The notes beneath the pieces are model-generated. The model had not been told where the DNA came from and made no database searches. It was given only the letters and a program-made list of their open reading frames with translations. This document shows, piece by piece, positions 1 to 64,000 of a stretch of 64,000 bases of DNA (within the stretch, counting starts at the first letter, position 1; every line of letters begins with the position of its first letter). The DNA lies in the NCBI GenBank assembly GCA_030141605.1, contig JAQGDQ010000924.1:1-64000 (forward strand), given 5' to 3'. A program made the position numbers and the translations under genes. This DNA comes from Tubiluchus corallicola. Lineage: Eukaryota; Priapulida; Priapulimorpha; Priapulimorphida; Tubiluchidae.

Positions 1-527
1 GATAGATTAGGAACATGTAGGATAGATTAGGAACATGTAGGATAGATTAGGAACATGTAGGATAGATTGGAACATGTAGGATAGATTAGGAACATGTAGG
101 ATAGATTTGGAACATGTAGGATAGATTAGGAACATGTAGGATAGATTAGGAACATGTAGGATAGATTAGGAACATGTAAGATAGATTAGGAACATGTAAG
201 ATAGATTAGGAACATGTAGGATAGATTAGAAACATGTAGGATAGATTTGGAACACGTAGGATAGATTAGGAACATGTAGGATAGATTTGGAACACGTAGG
301 ATAGATTTGGAACATGTAGATAAATTAAAACATGTAAGATAGATTAAACATGTAGGCTAGATTAGGAACATGTAAGATAGATTAGAAACATGTAAGATAG
401 ATTAGAAACGTGTAGGATAGATTTGGAACACGTAGGATAGATTTGGAACACGTAGGATAGAATAGGAACATGTAGGATAGAATAGGAACACGTAGGATAG
501 ATTAGAAACATGTAGGATAGATAAGAA
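1..527. repeat. 20-bp minisatellite, window left edge
   Basis: About 26 tandem copies of gatagattaggaacatgtag with point changes and a few shortened copies near 310-350. It continues off the left edge and ends about 60 bp before exon 1. Confidence 0.95.
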
Positions 528-590
528 CCAGTGGACCATGTTTTAGTAATACCAATAAAATTCTGAACTAAGTTAAATGTTATTTTGCAG

Positions 591-61891
<61,301 letters not shown>

Positions 61892-62588
61892 GTATGTCAG
61901 CAGGTTTACTCCAAGAGAGTACTCATTACCGTTTTGTCATTTAATTCATGTTAAACCTCGAGAGTAGGAGTGGAAAATGTTTAGTTTAACCCTTTCACTA
62001 CGTAGTTTTTTAACTGGGTCCACATCGCATTTTGTACGTTTGACAATCAGTTTTTGTGGTTTGTTACTAAAACAGAATCTTTTAAATGAACAAATAGTCG
62101 TTTGATGTTAAACACTAATATTGAATATTAGTTTTATTTGGGCACATGAACACACATACGTGCACACGTGCATGCACTCACGCACACACGTGTATACCCA
62201 CACATATAAGCACGTCATTATATTTAGAAACCTGTTTTCCTAAGCCATAACCAAAAGTCATAACACTAACTCGTAATATGCATTCATTTTTTAAAAATGC
62301 AGAACAAGCAACTAAACACATTGCCCGAGAAAGTGACATAGTGTATTTTACTGCCGAATGCACCTGCTTTTTGCTGATTGGCTAGTTAGCGTTACTTGTT
62401 GCGAAGCATTCCAAGTTACACAGCTGTTAAACTTTCCTACAATGTTTTTGCTTGACCGTAGCAGTGAAATAAACAGACCTGGATGACTGCGCTTAGTGCT
62501 GAGGTCGGGCGGCCGTCAACCGTCTTCCGTCCCTTACATGAAAAATGTTGGCGGCAGTGTGCCACTTGCCGTAGTGATAGGGTTAATG
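61892..62588. other. Intron 34, first part
   Basis: Contains a small CA/GT-rich patch (acacgtgcatgcactcacgc, 62150-62210). Nothing else recognised. Confidence 0.5.
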
Positions 62589-63066
62589 CAGGGGTGTGCA
62601 AATTATCTGACTAGCTGGGCTACATTGAACTTTCCCGCAATTCCTGCGGGCCACATGCAGTTTTGTCAAGGAGCCAAGTACAGAAAGGCCTAATAACGAT
62701 TTTTTTTTGCATCCGACATGCTTACATCATCACTACTGCACTCAAGAAACTATTTTAGAAGTTATTAAAATTTATATTACAAACCATATATTTCTACTTT
62801 CAGGACAGATAGTGGTAATTTCATTACAATGCATATTAGTAATGTGTATCACACAGTCTGTGTAGTACAGTGACATTAAGCTACAACCGTCTTGTAAGGG
62901 TTAATGGCATCCGATCTAGTAGAAAAAACTACCCGCACTATTTTTGGGATCGTGGCACAGACTTCAGCTGGATACACTCAATTAATCGCCCGGGCCGCAC
63001 TTTCATTAGGTTGACAAATCTCTTCGCTGGCCGCACAAATTCTGTCGGCGGGCCACAACACCCCTG
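62589..63066 (-). mobile_element. hAT-type element, uninterrupted copy
   Basis: Ends caggggtgtgcaaa and aacacccctg. Perfect 8-bp target duplication ggttaatg at 62581-62588 and 63067-63074. Inverted relative to the 24515-25918 copy, 478 bp, and without the nested pogo-like element. Confidence 0.93.
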
Positions 63067-63476
63067 GGTTAATGTTTGTTACTGGCTGAAATTTAAAATT
63101 TGTTCAAAGTTTTTTGCAAAATTGTGTAATTTGTTGTGTATTCAAAACATTGCGAGCAAATGTAATGTTTTTACTCTCCCATCTGGACGTGTCTAATAAC
63201 TTAACTTGTAAGATAGTTTAAAACATGTTTACGTCACTCAATTTATTATTCATTTATTCATTTAGTTCAATGTTATCCATTTCATTGTTATTAAAGTTTC
63301 TGTAATAGTAATACCGCTCATATGGAGGGCACTTTCCTGTTCATTGTTAGGGTCATTCGATGATTTTGCATTTCGAAGAGTGTTGCATATTGCTAATGAT
63401 TGCACTGGGGAACTGGAAGCAGCTTGCGTATGATTGCATATCTGTTTATTAGTCAATAAAAACATAATTCATTATA

Positions 63477-64000
63477 CGTTCATATCTTGGTTTGCCGGAC
63501 CTCGGTTTTACAGATATCAGAAAAATCGGACGAAATCTGGACCGTTAAAAAAGTCCCGCATACTACGGACAAAGTCCGTGTGCTTCGTGAGCTGGCCACT
63601 AGTTGGCGGGCCGTCACTTTGTATGCATCTTTACATCAATGTAACCAAGCAGCGTGTAACGATTGACTTAACGTGATTGTTGCTAAGTATGTTATAGTGC
63701 GCAAAAGGAAAGACGACATAAAAATAGTATATAGCTTGTATGTCAGCGTGTTTAAGTTTTTATATACTTTTGCATAGGAGCGGCCCGTACTAGACATTTT
63801 TGTGATAATTAGGCAGCTGATTCTACATTATCGTGAATCTAATACACGGGACCTACTCTGTATTAGCTTAGTATCTGTAAATGTTCAAGTTTTTATATAC
63901 TTTTGCATAGGAGCGGTCCATACTAAACATTTTTGTGACAATTTGGCACCTGATTCTACATTACCGTGGGTCAAATACGCGGGACCTACCGTGTATTAGC
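63477..64000. mobile_element. TA-flanked MITE (cactcatatctcgg type), copy 2, cut by window edge
   Basis: Starts cgttcatatcttggtttgcc after TA. The interior is the inverse of copy 1 (gctggccactagttggcggg). A block with cataggagcgg, tgattctacatta and cgggacctac is present twice (about 63773 and 63907), so the copy is longer than 510 bp. Confidence 0.8.

Overview
The window is animal nuclear DNA: AT-rich, with spliceosomal introns (GT-AG), simple repeats, minisatellites and small DNA transposons, and a degenerate TTAGGG-type array. It holds one large protein-coding gene on the + strand that enters from the left and leaves on the right. I reconstruct 34 exons between 591 and 61891, about 2,865 codons, with reading phase matching at every junction. 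I see no other real host gene, rRNA gene or functional tRNA gene. The species cannot be fixed; a non-vertebrate metazoan is my best reading, because the C-terminal half does not look like the vertebrate protein.

Exons 1-17 (591-27218) encode a run of spectrin-like helical repeats. From memory of the family, and not from an alignment, they follow human CCDC141 (CAMDI) segment by segment, from near its N-terminus to the last coiled coil. In vertebrates CCDC141 is a cytosolic/centrosomal coiled-coil protein with a C-terminal Ig domain, and it lies next to titin.

Exons 18-34 (27924-61891) encode something that I do not recognise from any family: a long, Pro/Glu/Lys-rich, probably disordered tail. 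It is built from a repeating module of about 125-129 residues. Each full module has an LPQA(G/A) box, an RG-x-x-SEPESEEE acidic box, a charged helix with the core YF(D/E)D-EEH-K(F/L)TEEH, and a Pro/Val/Lys linker. About 20 LPQ boxes and 12 acidic boxes are present. Exon 26 carries about 4.5 modules in one 1.7-kb exon, and exons 27, 28 and 29 carry one module each at exactly 387 nt. This tail is the most interesting object in the window.

The introns are packed with repeats. There are minisatellites of 20, 30, 29, 45, about 100, 62, 84-90, 11 and 34 bp; a 1.8-kb 30-bp satellite; and an inverted pair of tetranucleotide arrays. There are also many short terminal-inverted-repeat transposons: hAT-type with 8-bp target duplications, and TA-flanked mariner/pogo-type. 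One hAT element at 24515-25918 was itself hit by a pogo-like element, and a second uninterrupted hAT copy at 62589-63066 serves as the empty-site control.
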